Assembly (NCBI RefSeq): GCF_049933045.1
Contig: NZ_CP187926.1
Span: 496,001 to 560,000 of the forward strand
DNA from: Pseudocolwellia sp049933045
GTDB taxonomy: Bacteria > Pseudomonadota > Gammaproteobacteria > Enterobacterales > Alteromonadaceae
Direction of reading: 5' to 3'
DNA length: 64,000 nucleotides
A program made the translations under genes and the position numbers. A model generated the notes under the pieces. The model ran no database searches and was not told the origin of the DNA. It worked only from the letters and a program-made list of their open reading frames with translations. Positions within the stretch are counted from its first letter, which is position 1; every line of letters begins with the position of its first letter. Of the stretch, positions 33,140 through 42,700 are shown in pieces.

Positions 33140-33529
33140 TTACACTGACTTTAACTGGTGTAAAATACCACAATCTTCAACTTGATGATTTTTACATGAA
33201 GACGCTAATGAAGATAGCGACTGCTCTAGTAAAGCCAGTTCTCGCTGAGTTTGTTGAATGCGAGCTAACTGATCTGCAATAATGTTATCGACTGAAGAGC
33301 AGGATCCTTTTGGGTCTTGTTGTACGTCAATAAGCCGCTTTATATCACTAATGGCAATGTTTAGTTCTCGGCATCGTCTAATAAAAATTAACGTATCAAC
33401 ATTTTCTTTTTCATAATACCTATAGCCATTATCCTCTCTGCGTGCAGGGGTTAACAAACCAATATTTTCATAATAGCGAACCGTCTTTGCAGATACCTGC
33501 GATTTACTTGCTAATTCACCTATTTTCAC
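33140..33529 (-). CDS. MerR family metal-responsive regulator (CadR/PbrR/ZntR-like)
   Basis: A 129-residue protein starting at GTG 33529 behind AAGG. The winged helix is MKIGELASKSQVSAKTVRYY and the dimerisation helix follows from residue 80. Cysteines at 77, 112 and 120 (GSCSSVD, SSCKNHQVEDCGIL) occupy the positions used by the Zn/Cd/Pb-sensing MerR branch rather than the two-cysteine CueR pattern. It is divergent from a His-rich TonB receptor with only 66 bp between start codons. The receptor's promoter has the long spacer characteristic of MerR activation. Confidence 0.85.
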   Translation of the reverse strand: MKIGELASKSQVSAKTVRYYENIGLLTPARREDNGYRYYEKENVDTLIFIRRCRELNIAISDIKRLIDVQQDPKGSCSSVDNIIADQLARIQQTQRELALLEQSLSSLASSCKNHQVEDCGILHQLKSV

Positions 33530-33530
33530 C

Positions 33531-33561
33531 TTGACCTTCCAGTAGCTCTAACCTTTAAAAT
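33531..33561 (+). promoter_or_regulatory. MerR-type promoter with 19-bp spacer
   Basis: TTGACC (33531-33536) and TAAAAT (33556-33561) are separated by 19 bp. Over-long spacers are the hallmark of promoters activated by MerR regulators. It reads toward the TonB receptor (start 33596). A clear dyad was not evident by eye. Confidence 0.65.
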
Positions 33562-33595
33562 GGAGTCTATCATTTATTCAAATATCTTGTAAGAA

Positions 33596-35707
33596 ATGCC
33601 TTTTATGTTTAATTTCAAATCTCCAGCAATGTTTATTTTTACCTTTAGTATTATTCCGTTTAGTTATGCCAATGAACTTAACTCTGAGAATGCTAGTGCC
33701 GATAAGTCGTCAAATAGTGCTTATCAAACGACAGAAAACACTCAAAAGAAACAGCATCATGATGAACACCAAGCTGATGAGCATCAAGAAGATGGCGACG
33801 AACATGAGGATGAACATTCACATGAACACGAAGAAAAAACAGAAAGGATTATTGTTCAAGCAACTCGTTCAGGACGCGTAGCTAATGAACAACCTATTCG
33901 TGTAGAGCTAATTAATCGAGAAGAAATTGAAGAAAAAGCCGCTATGCGACCAGGTAATATTTCTATGCTTGTAGCTGAAACTGGCGGAGTGCGTATGCAA
34001 ACCACATCACCAGCTTTGGGCAGTGCGAATATTCGATTACAAGGTTTGTATGGTCGTTATACACAATTGCTAGCAGACGGTTTACCTCTTTATGGTAACC
34101 AAGCGTCTTCTATCGGCCTCATGCAAATACCACCTACAGATTTAGGACGAGTTGAAATCATTAAAGGCTCAGCCTCATCGCTTTACGGAGGTTCAGCATT
34201 GGGTGGTGTAATCAACCTTGTATCGAGAACACCCGACGATGAGCTAAACGGTGAGGTGCTACTTAATGCAACCACACGAAATGGACAAGATATTACTTCA
34301 TATATTGAAAGTCCTCTTACAGAGTCTTTAAAAGGTTCACTAACTGTTGGTGCTCACTACCAAGAAGAGCAAGATATTGATAAAGATGGCTGGATAGATC
34401 TCGCTGATTATGAGCGTTATACCGCTCGACCTCGAATTTTTTGGGAAGGTGAAGAGGGTGAAACCCTTTATGCAACGATAGGATTTATGACCGAACAACG
34501 TGTTGGTGGCAATACACAAAATGGCACAGTCGCCGATGGAACATTCTTCAAGCAGTCACAAGAATCACAACGTATCGACAGTGGACTTGTGTTTAACATG
34601 CCGTTATTAGACAGCTTAACTTTAAACGCAAGAGCATCAAGTATGGTGCAAGATCATACCCATGGTTATGGTGAAATAATTGAAGAAGATCAACACGAAA
34701 GCTATCTTCTTGAAACTAGCGTTGCGGGCTATAGCGATAAAAGTGATTGGGTAGCTGGTATTGCTTATCAATCAGAAATTTACGCTTCTGAAACTTTCCC
34801 TCAGTTTGATTATTCTTATGAAGTGCCTGGTGTTTTCGCTCAGCTAGATTATGAATTAACTGATGAAGTAACCACTTCATATAGTGCACGTGTTGATGAA
34901 CACAGTGAATATGGGACACAATTTAGTCCAAGAGTGTCAGTGCTTTATCGTCCGTCAGATTTAACGATCAGAGGTTCTTATGGGCAAGGTTTTTTTGCTA
35001 CCACTCCTTTTGTAGAAGAAATTGAAGCCGTGGGTTTATCAAGACTTGAAACACTTGAAAACTTACAAGAAGAGCAAGCAGAAACCGCTTCACTTGATTT
35101 TACTTATACCTTTGAAAACATTGAAACTAGCCTGACCTTATTTGGTTCTAATGTTGATAACGTGACACGAGTAGAAGCCTTTTCTTCTAACAACGATGCG
35201 ACTTTTGATCGAATTAAATTAGTCAATACCGAAGGCGAAACTAAGATTCGTGGTTCGGAAGTTTTACTACGTTACCGCTGGCAAGATATAAAACTTACAG
35301 CAAGCTACTTGTACTTAGATACAACGGAAGAATCACCAACAGGAAATAGTAGAAGACAGATCGCATTAACACCCAAGCATTCAGCTGGCTTTGTTGCCAT
35401 GTGGGAACAGCACGGTAATTTCAGAGCGGGTTTTGAAGCGTATTATACAGGCACTCAACGAGTTAATGATAATCCCTACATTAATGAATCTAACCCATAT
35501 TGGCACTTAGGCTTAATGGGCGAGATGACCTTCGGTAGATTCAGCTGGTTTATTAATTTGGAAAACTTATTAGACGTGCAACAAACCGATGAGCATCCAC
35601 TGTTACTGCCAGCCAGATCACCAAACGGACAATGGACAACAGATATTTGGTCTCGCAACGACGGATTTATAGCTAACGCTGGCGTTAGAATTAAGTTTGG
35701 TGGTTAA
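33596..35707 (+). CDS. TonB-dependent receptor with His/Asp/Glu-rich N-terminus
   Basis: A 703-residue outer-membrane receptor. After the signal peptide (to about residue 22, PFSYA) comes a metal-binding-like stretch at residues 45-80 rich in His, Asp and Glu (QKKQHHDEHQADEHQ, DEHEDEHSHEHEE). Next are a plug domain (IIVQATRSGRVANEQPIRVE, RVEIIKGSASSLYGGSALGG) and a beta-barrel ending in IANAGVRIKFGG. His-rich N-termini occur in zinc and other divalent-metal receptors such as ZnuD, so import of a metal or metal chelate is likely. The divergent MerR regulator supports a metal link. Confidence 0.88.
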   Translation: MPFMFNFKSPAMFIFTFSIIPFSYANELNSENASADKSSNSAYQTTENTQKKQHHDEHQADEHQEDGDEHEDEHSHEHEEKTERIIVQATRSGRVANEQPIRVELINREEIEEKAAMRPGNISMLVAETGGVRMQTTSPALGSANIRLQGLYGRYTQLLADGLPLYGNQASSIGLMQIPPTDLGRVEIIKGSASSLYGGSALGGVINLVSRTPDDELNGEVLLNATTRNGQDITSYIESPLTESLKGSLTVGAHYQEEQDIDKDGWIDLADYERYTARPRIFWEGEEGETLYATIGFMTEQRVGGNTQNGTVADGTFFKQSQESQRIDSGLVFNMPLLDSLTLNARASSMVQDHTHGYGEIIEEDQHESYLLETSVAGYSDKSDWVAGIAYQSEIYASETFPQFDYSYEVPGVFAQLDYELTDEVTTSYSARVDEHSEYGTQFSPRVSVLYRPSDLTIRGSYGQGFFATTPFVEEIEAVGLSRLETLENLQEEQAETASLDFTYTFENIETSLTLFGSNVDNVTRVEAFSSNNDATFDRIKLVNTEGETKIRGSEVLLRYRWQDIKLTASYLYLDTTEESPTGNSRRQIALTPKHSAGFVAMWEQHGNFRAGFEAYYTGTQRVNDNPYINESNPYWHLGLMGEMTFGRFSWFINLENLLDVQQTDEHPLLLPARSPNGQWTTDIWSRNDGFIANAGVRIKFGG

Positions 35708-35729
35708 GTTTAGCGACCAAGATAAGTTA

Positions 35730-36090
35730 TACCAAACGGATTAATTTATTGCTCACTTAGCGAGAATTTAAAGGCTTAGAGGCACAGGTTCATAGTTCCA
35801 GACTGAGCCTAAGCACCTACATCCATGTAGGCGAGGCATTGATTGAAGAGAATGGTTATTCTCGGTAACTGCTCCTGCGTTACCCTAATGTCCTACATCC
35901 ATGTAGGAACCTTGTCAAAATCAATAACGCGGCATATGAGCCTTTAAATTCTCGCCCTTCGGGAGCTCATTAGCAAACTGATAACATCACAAAATTAAAA
36001 AAATATAGAATAACTATGTTTAATCAATTTTGCTTGTTCTAAGCTTGCTAATGTAGTTCTAAGTTGCTCAATAAATTAACCCGTTTGGTA
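35730..36090 (+). repeat. MITE-like element, family M1 (361 bp)
   Basis: Terminal inverted repeats TACCAAACGGATTAATTTAT (35730 on) and, on the other strand from 36090, TACCAAACGGGTTAATTTAT differ at one base over at least 22 positions. The inside has no ORF and carries two copies of the palindrome CCTACATCCATGTAGG. A solo end of the same family lies at 37804-37817. Confidence 0.8.
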
Positions 36091-36301
36091 TTAATACTTA
36101 ATGTCAGCTTCTGAACAAAGCTGGCATTAATTTTATAAAAATCATCATAAAACCTACCTAATTGAACCTAAAAGCCGATTAAACACCCTAATATCTGCAT
36201 TAGTCTGCTATTGCCCTATAAAGCAAAGCTATAACAGCGTAGGATCAAACTAATTCAGATATAACCTAGGTTTGCACATCAGGTGCATCAACATAAAAAA
36301 T

Positions 36302-37654
36302 ATGCAACTAACTGAAAAACCATCACTGACAAACGCTTTACTTATTTCTATTTGTACGCCTGATTTTAAAGGCGAAGAAGCGGAAGAGTCCCTTAAAGAA
36401 CTTGCTCGCTTAGTTACGACTCTAGGCTTTAAAGTTGTAGGTACCCAATCGCAAAAGCAAAGTTCGACTAAAAGAGTGAACGTACTCGGTTTAGGGAAAC
36501 TGTCAGAAATAGCGCATCTCACGGGGAACAAAGGTTTAGTTGAAGAAATAGAAATTGATGAAGAATCACCTGAAGAAATAGCGGATGAAGCTGGATCTTT
36601 TGATATTCAATCAGACAACTTACCGTTTGCCTGTGCAGATGTTGTTGTATTTGATTGCGATTTAACTCCATCCCAACTTCGTAATGTAGAGAACCAATTG
36701 GGTGTAGAGGTATTTGATCGTACGGGTATTATTATTGAAATATTTAGCCGTCATGCCCGTACCAAAACCGCAAAGTTACAAGTTGAAATTGCTCGTCTTA
36801 ATTATGTCGCACCGCGCCTTCGTGAGACATCGTCTGGCGATAGAGATCGTCAAATGGGTAAAGGTGCAGGCGAAACGAACCTAGAGCTAAACCGCCGAGC
36901 TGTTCGTGATCAACTTGCAGACCTTAAGCGCGAATTAGTTAGCGTTCAACATGAAATGAAAGGCCGACGCACCCAACGTTCAGAGCTTTTTTGTGTCGCG
37001 CTAGTTGGTTATACCAATGCAGGTAAATCATCTATGATGCGAGCGATTACAGGTAGTGATGTTGAGGGCGAAAACAAACTGTTTGCGACTCTTGATACTA
37101 CGGTTCGCGCTTTATATCCTGCTACTCAACCAAGAATACTTGTATCAGATACCGTAGGTTTTATTAAAAAGTTACCGCATGATTTAGTTGCTTCATTCCA
37201 TTCAACCTTAGCAGAAGCTAAAGATGCTTCATTATTGTTATATGTTGTAGATGCTTCAGATCCTTCTTTTCGTGCACAACTCGATGTGGTGCATGAAGTA
37301 CTTGGAGAAGTTGGCGTTGAAGATAGCAAAAAATTATTGGTACTGAATAAATCAGATCAACTTGAACCTGAGCAACAAAAAGCCCTGATGGAAGAGTTTC
37401 CTGATGCCATGATGACATCAACCCGTAATCCGGCTGATGTGAGTAAATTACATAAATATATCATTTCAATTGCGCAAGATGAGATGATTGAAGATGAGAT
37501 CATTGTGCCTTATACCGCTAAAGGCATCATAGGTGAAATTCGCTCGAGCATGAGTGTGACTAAAGAAGATTATGAAGCAACTCACATTAAGCTTACCGTT
37601 CGCTCAAGCGCGATTGATTTAGCAAGATTGAAAAAGAAGATGTTGAGTTTATAA
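36302..37654 (+). CDS. hflX: HflX-family GTPase
   Basis: A 450-residue protein counted from ATG 36302; a TTG at 36272 is also in frame but adds residues not typical of the family. The N-terminal HflX domain (LARLVTTLGFKVVGTQSQKQ, LTPSQLRNVENQLGVEVFDR) includes an acidic insertion near residues 80-105 (VEEIEIDEESPEEIADEAGS). The linker helix (ETSSGDRDRQMGKGAGE) and G domain follow: G1 GYTNAGKSS, G3 DTVGF, G4 NKSD. HflX binds ribosomes and splits stalled 70S particles under stress. It is not next to hfq here, so it may be a second paralogue. A hairpin terminator follows. Confidence 0.85.
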   Translation: MQLTEKPSLTNALLISICTPDFKGEEAEESLKELARLVTTLGFKVVGTQSQKQSSTKRVNVLGLGKLSEIAHLTGNKGLVEEIEIDEESPEEIADEAGSFDIQSDNLPFACADVVVFDCDLTPSQLRNVENQLGVEVFDRTGIIIEIFSRHARTKTAKLQVEIARLNYVAPRLRETSSGDRDRQMGKGAGETNLELNRRAVRDQLADLKRELVSVQHEMKGRRTQRSELFCVALVGYTNAGKSSMMRAITGSDVEGENKLFATLDTTVRALYPATQPRILVSDTVGFIKKLPHDLVASFHSTLAEAKDASLLLYVVDASDPSFRAQLDVVHEVLGEVGVEDSKKLLVLNKSDQLEPEQQKALMEEFPDAMMTSTRNPADVSKLHKYIISIAQDEMIEDEIIVPYTAKGIIGEIRSSMSVTKEDYEATHIKLTVRSSAIDLARLKKKMLSL

Positions 37655-37720
37655 ATAAGCTTGAAAGATCAACAGACCCTAGATATAAACGATTATGCCT
37701 AATATGGGTATTTAATCGTT

Positions 37721-37752
37721 AACCGCCAGAATATAATATATTTTGGCGGTAT
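37721..37752 (+). terminator. Hairpin after hflX
   Basis: Stem ACCGCCA / TTGGCGGT around an AT-rich loop; the following T-run is weak. Confidence 0.5.
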
Positions 37753-37803
37753 TCGTTCATTCCTCTCACTAAACCTTATGACTTATCCCTTAGCTATATT
37801 ATC

Positions 37804-37817
37804 TAATCCGTTTGGTA
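37804..37817 (-). repeat. Solo end of MITE family M1
   Basis: TAATCCGTTTGGTA matches the outer end of the 361-bp element. No partner end is near. The surrounding 37753-38029 region contains no gene. Confidence 0.5.
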
Positions 37818-38029
37818 TTTTTAGCGTATAAATAGACCCTTTATTTTCGAGTTTACTTAAGCGTAAAGTGGTCAGTCACATGATCTAATCGTTAAAGCTT
37901 TATGTGTGCCCATGTTATATCCGTATCATCCATCCTAGCTCAGTATTTTAAAGCACTCTTAATATGAGTTTTATTTGAGATATGTTATAATCTACCGATA
38001 ATATTATTTAAAATTACTAGGCGTATTTC

Positions 38030-38398
38030 ATGTCTGAACACTCAACTTTCGAAATTTGTGTTGAACCTATAGAACTATTTAAATTACTTAAAATCTCCAA
38101 TCTGGCTGACAGCGCTGGCGAAGCAAAAACCATGATCAGTGAAGGTCAGGTTTTAGTAAATACAAAAGTTACCGTTCAAAAGCGTAAAAAAGTGCGCCGT
38201 GGAGATATTATTGAACATAACGGTAAAGTTATTGAACTTGCTTATAATCCTACGCAAAAATCAGCAAAGATTATTAGCACAATAGTTTCAGCCAATGTAA
38301 GCGCAAAAAAGAAAAGAATAGCTAAAGGCAAAGCACGTATTATTGCATCAGAAACAGCTGTTGAGTCACCAACTGAAAGAAAGAAGACAAGATCTTAA
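38030..38398 (+). CDS. S4 domain RNA-binding protein with basic tail
   Basis: A 122-residue protein. Residues 14-75 form an S4 domain (PIELFKLLKISNLADSAGEAK, ISEGQVLVNTKVTVQKRKKVR, GDIIEHNGKVIEL) like YbcJ/YaaA-type stand-alone S4 proteins. A lysine- and arginine-rich tail of about 40 residues follows (AKKKRIAKGKARII, ERKKTRS). Binding to structured RNA, probably rRNA or tRNA, is expected; no catalytic domain is present. Monocistronic. Confidence 0.8.
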   Translation: MSEHSTFEICVEPIELFKLLKISNLADSAGEAKTMISEGQVLVNTKVTVQKRKKVRRGDIIEHNGKVIELAYNPTQKSAKIISTIVSANVSAKKKRIAKGKARIIASETAVESPTERKKTRS

Positions 38399-38561
38399 AA
38401 CTTTCCCCTTCTAGATAGCCTCGTAAAATGTAGAACATGCCACACACCAAATGTGAAATGTTCTACTAACTAGCTTTAGTTTTCACAACCACAACCATAA
38501 TCATGTTTCTATGATTATTTAGATGTTCGTTAAGCTGATAATTTTCACGTATTACCTAAAT

Positions 38562-38785
38562 AACCTGAACTCTAGATAAGCAATTATTCCTAATATTGTT
38601 ATTTAACCGTCTATCTGCGTTGCCTTTATTACTAATAGCCAGCTATTAGTAAACCGTCTTGTTATACGGACTAAATCCCAACATTAGGAGAAAAGTAAAT
38701 GATATTTTTTAGTGAAATCATATAGTCTTATTTTAAAGTCATATGAATCAATAAATTACAAAATTCATTATCTAGAGTTCAGATT
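38562..38785 (+). repeat. MITE-like element, family M2, copy 1 (224 bp)
   Basis: Ends AACCTGAACTCTAGATAA (38562-38579) and its near-inverse TTATCTAGAGTTCAGATT (to 38785), flanked by AAAT on both sides as a possible target duplication. No ORF. Confidence 0.75.
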
Positions 38786-38835
38786 AAATAACCTGAACTC
38801 TAGATAAGTAATTATGCCTAATATTGTTATTTAAC

Positions 38836-39390
38836 TAGCGAAGCGTAAATCTCGGGGGCTTGCCCCCGTGCTGGATAGTGTATACTGGGGGGACCCCAGT
38901 AAATGCTATTCTTCATATGGAACTTCAAAGAAATACACATCATGTCTTTAGATTAATGTACCACTTTGTGTGGATACCAAAGTATCGACACAAAGTCTTC
39001 ATTGAACCTTATCGTTCAACAATGAAAGCAATTATTCAAAAAGTAGGATATGACTACGATATTGATATCGTAGAGTTAGAAATTCCGAGTGACCATATTC
39101 ATATGGTTATTAGAGGGATCCCTAAACAGTCGCCAAGCGATGTTATGCAAATAATTAAAAGTATAACTGCTCGTGAGTTTTTTAGAATTTATCCTGAAAT
39201 TAAAAAGCAGTATTTCTGGGGCGGTAAATTATGGACACAAAGCTTTTTTGTTGAAACGATTGGTAACGCAACAGAAGAAGTTATCAGGAAATATGTTCAA
39301 GAACAGTTAATCGAATTAGATGGTAAAGAAATTAATAGCGATCAACTGAACTTGTTTTGAAACTCGGTCGCTTGCGGCCGAGAATTTTAT
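38836..39390 (+). mobile_element. IS200/IS605-family element with tnpA only (about 555 bp)
   Basis: It lacks inverted repeats but has sub-terminal hairpins at both ends (CGGGGGCTTGCCCCCG at 38853-38868; CTCGGTCGC / GCGGCCGAG at 39363-39382), as in the IS200 group. It sits directly 3' of TTAAC inside MITE M2 copy 2. No tnpB is present. Confidence 0.8.
38917..39360 (+). CDS. tnpA: IS200-type Y1 transposase TnpA
   Basis: A 147-residue protein from ATG 38917; an upstream in-frame ATG at 38860 would begin inside the left-end hairpin. The HUH motif is visible as SDHIHMVI and the catalytic tyrosine in EEVIRKYVQEQ. YHFVWIPKYRHKVF and LWTQSFFVETIGN are family signatures. The enzyme moves single-stranded DNA by a peel-and-paste mechanism, recognising the end hairpins. 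It appears intact. Confidence 0.93.
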   Translation: MELQRNTHHVFRLMYHFVWIPKYRHKVFIEPYRSTMKAIIQKVGYDYDIDIVELEIPSDHIHMVIRGIPKQSPSDVMQIIKSITAREFFRIYPEIKKQYFWGGKLWTQSFFVETIGNATEEVIRKYVQEQLIELDGKEINSDQLNLF

Positions 39391-39465
39391 CCATCTATCT
39401 ACGTTGCCAGCATGGATGCAGGTACTTAGTTTTTATCGGGAATAATAAAACCGTCTTGTGCATCA

Positions 39466-39503
39466 TAAAAAAAGCCTGTGTTATATAAACACAGGCTTTG
39501 TTA
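39466..39503 (-). terminator. Hairpin terminator upstream of MITE copy 3
   Basis: AAAGCCTGTGTT / AACACAGGCTTT stem. On the minus strand it is followed by seven T, so it would stop transcription leaving the RND operon through the MITE. Confidence 0.65.
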
Positions 39504-39544
39504 TTTGATCTAAATTGGTATGAATTCTCTTACATAAAGTAATA

Positions 39545-39775
39545 AACCTGAGCTCGGGATAAGCCGAGCCTCTCAATAACGCTCTTATTGCGCCTAGCAA
39601 CGTTGGATCTTCTAACAATAGCTCGCTATTGTGTACGAAAATCCGCCTTGCTATCCACTAAAATTTCGTCATCGAGTAAGCATTGATATAAATCAAAATA
39701 GCACTGAATTTATAACTATTTAAATTTTTGGTGTAAATTTAATTTATACGATACTTCTTAACCCGAGTTCAGGTT
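39545..39775 (+). repeat. MITE-like element, family M2, copy 3 (231 bp)
   Basis: Ends AACCTGAGCTCGGGATAA and TTAACCCGAGTTCAGGTT are near-inverse repeats, with AATA on both sides. More diverged from copies 1 and 2. It lies 10 bp from the stop of the RND gene. Confidence 0.75.
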
Positions 39776-39785
39776 AATAAAATCC

Positions 39786-42700
39786 TTACGTTTTAGGAAT
39801 AAACTTAATTTTATACAACACTGTGAACAACACAGGTACAACAATTAGGGTTAATACTGTGGCAAAGCCTAAACCAAACATTATGGTTACTGCCATTGAT
39901 TCAAAAAATACATCAAACAATAGCGGTATCATACCTAAAATAGTCGTTATTGCTGCCATAGCAACAGGTCGTACACGGCTTACTGCTGAGTCAAATACTG
40001 CGTTGTAAGGTTCTTTACCTTCAGACAGTTCTAAGTTGATTTGGTCAACAAGCACAATTCCGTTTTTAATTAACATTCCTGACAAGCTTAATAAGCCGAG
40101 TAGCGCCATAAAGCTAAACGGTGCGCCCATCACTAATAAACCCGTCGATACACCAATTAATGCCAGCGGGACAGTTGCCCAAATAACCAGTGGTGCTTTA
40201 ATTGAGTTAAACAGTAATACCGTAATAGCAAACATCACTAAGTAACCTAAAGGTAAGCCACCAAATAGTGCGGCTTGAGCATTTTTAGATGATTCATATT
40301 CTCCACCCCATTCAAAAGAATAACCTTGAGGTAAAGTTATTGCTTCGATAGGTGCTTTAACTCGGCTGAACAAACTAGCTGCGGTTTCATCGCCTAATAC
40401 ATCGTGATCGCCCATCACTGTGATGGTACGCTTTCTATCACGTCTCATTATTAGTGAATCTTCCCAATCGGTTTCAAAACCATTAATGACTTGGGTAATA
40501 GGTACATGTTTACCTGATGAAGCGCTATATACTTGCAGCTCAGGCAGGGTGTCTATGTTTAAGCGTTCTTCATTCGGTGCACGGGCAACAATAGGAAGTA
40601 ACTTAGTGCCTTCACGGTATAAGCCCACTTGCTGCCCTGAGAAGTTGGTCAGTAAAAGCTCGTCGATATCGTGCTTACTTACTCCAACACGACGTCCCAT
40701 AGCTTCGTTAAACTGCGGACGAATAACCTTGGTACGTTCGCGCCAATCATGTCGAATATTATAAGCTTTTCCGTCAGCTTTTAGCACTTCAGAGGCTTGC
40801 ATCGCCAAGTTTCTCAGTACATCAGGATTTGGACCAGAGAATCTAGCTTCAATTTTAGCGTCAGTTGTTGGGCCTATTTCCATCGCCTTAACTTTAAACT
40901 GAGCTTGTGGATAGTTGTTACTGACATAAGTGCGAATGTTTGCCATGACTTCTGGCAAGGCTTCTCTGTTTTCAACTCGTATAATAAGTTGTCCAAAAGC
41001 AGCATACGACTTTTCTGGCGCGTAAGTTAGCATAAAGCGAGGTGCGCCACGGCCTACCGTAGAGGTTATTTGAGTCACATTATTTTGCTGTAATAAATAC
41101 GCTTGAATCGACTCAATATCTTTTTGGGTTTCTCTAATGTCTGAGCCTTGAAAGCGCCAGTAATCTAAATAGAACATAGGTGTATTCGATTTAGGGAAGA
41201 AAGATTGTTTTACTTGCCCAAAACCAATAACCGATACAATAAATAAAGCTAGCATCATTAGTAATGTGATGGCTCTATGTTTCATTGAAAGGGTTAATAT
41301 GGCTTTGTAACCTGTAAATATAGCGCCTTTGTATGGGTCGTCATCTGACTGATTTTGTTCAGATGTAGAATCAGTATTGTTATTCTTTTGCACCGTTTCT
41401 TTAAACATGATGTTGGCAAAGAAAGGGGTAAGGGTAATAGCGGTTACCCAACTTAATAACAACGAAATAAGCAGAACCCAGAATAGGCTACCAGCAAATT
41501 CACCTGTCGCGTCAGACGATAAACCAATTGGTGCAAAAGCTGCAATGGCAATAACTGTAGCGCCTAAAAGCGGTAAGTTGGTTTGCGAAGTAATACTTAA
41601 CGAAGCTTGGAGCTTGGTTTGGCCTTTTTTCATGCCGATGAGAATACCTTCGGTTACAACAATGGCATTATCCACCAGCATCCCCAGCGCAATAATTAAC
41701 GCACCTAATGATATTCGTTGTAAATCGATACCGAATAAGTTCATAAAAATGAACGTACCTAATACCGTCAGTAATAATATAATACCGATTAATAAACCTG
41801 TTTTTACACCCATAAAGATAAGTAAAACCGCTATAACAATAGCAATAGCTTCTACCAAACTTATCATGAAGTTTTGCATTGAATTATCAACTTCAGCGGG
41901 TTGGTTATAAACGTTAGCCACTTCTAATCCAATAGGGCGAAAGCTTTCTAACTCTTTAATACGCTCTTCAATGTGTTGACCTATTTCAACCACATTCACA
42001 CCTGAAGCAAAAGATACGCCTAGCAGTAAAGCTTGCTTATTATTGTAATTAGTTATGTTGTATGGAACTTCGGCATAGTCACGACTAATGGTGGCCACAT
42101 CACCTAAATACACTAGCTCAGATGCGCCAGGATTCGAGATGATCAAACCTTCTAATTCTTTTACTGTTTGAAACTCGCCAGTAGGGTGCAAGCGAATATA
42201 TTCAGTGCCAATTTTAACGCGACCGGAATTAGATACTTGGTTTTGAGTTTGTAATAATTGATATATTCGGCTTGATGAAATACCTAAAGCAGCAAGTTTG
42301 TTGCGGGTAATTTCAACCACAATTTGTTCTTGTTGTTCACCAGCAACACTAACTTTACCTACGCCTTTCATTAACACCAGTTCACGGCGTAAATAATCAG
42401 AATAATCTTTCAACTCTTCATAGGTATAACCATCACCGCTTATGGCGAGTAACACACCAAATACATCACCAAAGTCATCGATTACGGTGGGTGTGTTTAC
42501 GCCTGGTGGCAGTTGTGGTTTAAGGTCATTAATTTTTCGTCTTAATTCATCCCAAATCTGTTTTAAATCGTCTTTTCGATAATTGGGTTTCATTTCAACA
42601 ACGATTTGAGAAAAACCAGCACTTGAAATCGAGGTAACATATTTCACATAAGGCAGCTGCTGAATCGCATTTTCGATAGGGTAGCTAACTTCTTCTTCTA

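Larger units (their letters stand above)
38790..39451 (+). repeat. MITE family M2, copy 2, interrupted by IS200-type element
   Basis: Starts AACCTGAACTCTAGATAA at 38790 and follows copy 1 to TTATTTAAC, where the IS begins. After the IS the sequence (CATCTATCTACGTTGCC) continues as in copy 1. The right terminal repeat is not found, so this copy is incomplete; its right limit is approximate. Confidence 0.65.

Noticed and set aside
39823..41910. Several plus-strand frames across the RND permease
   Set aside because: They lie antisense to a full-length 1029-residue RND protein with clear family motifs.
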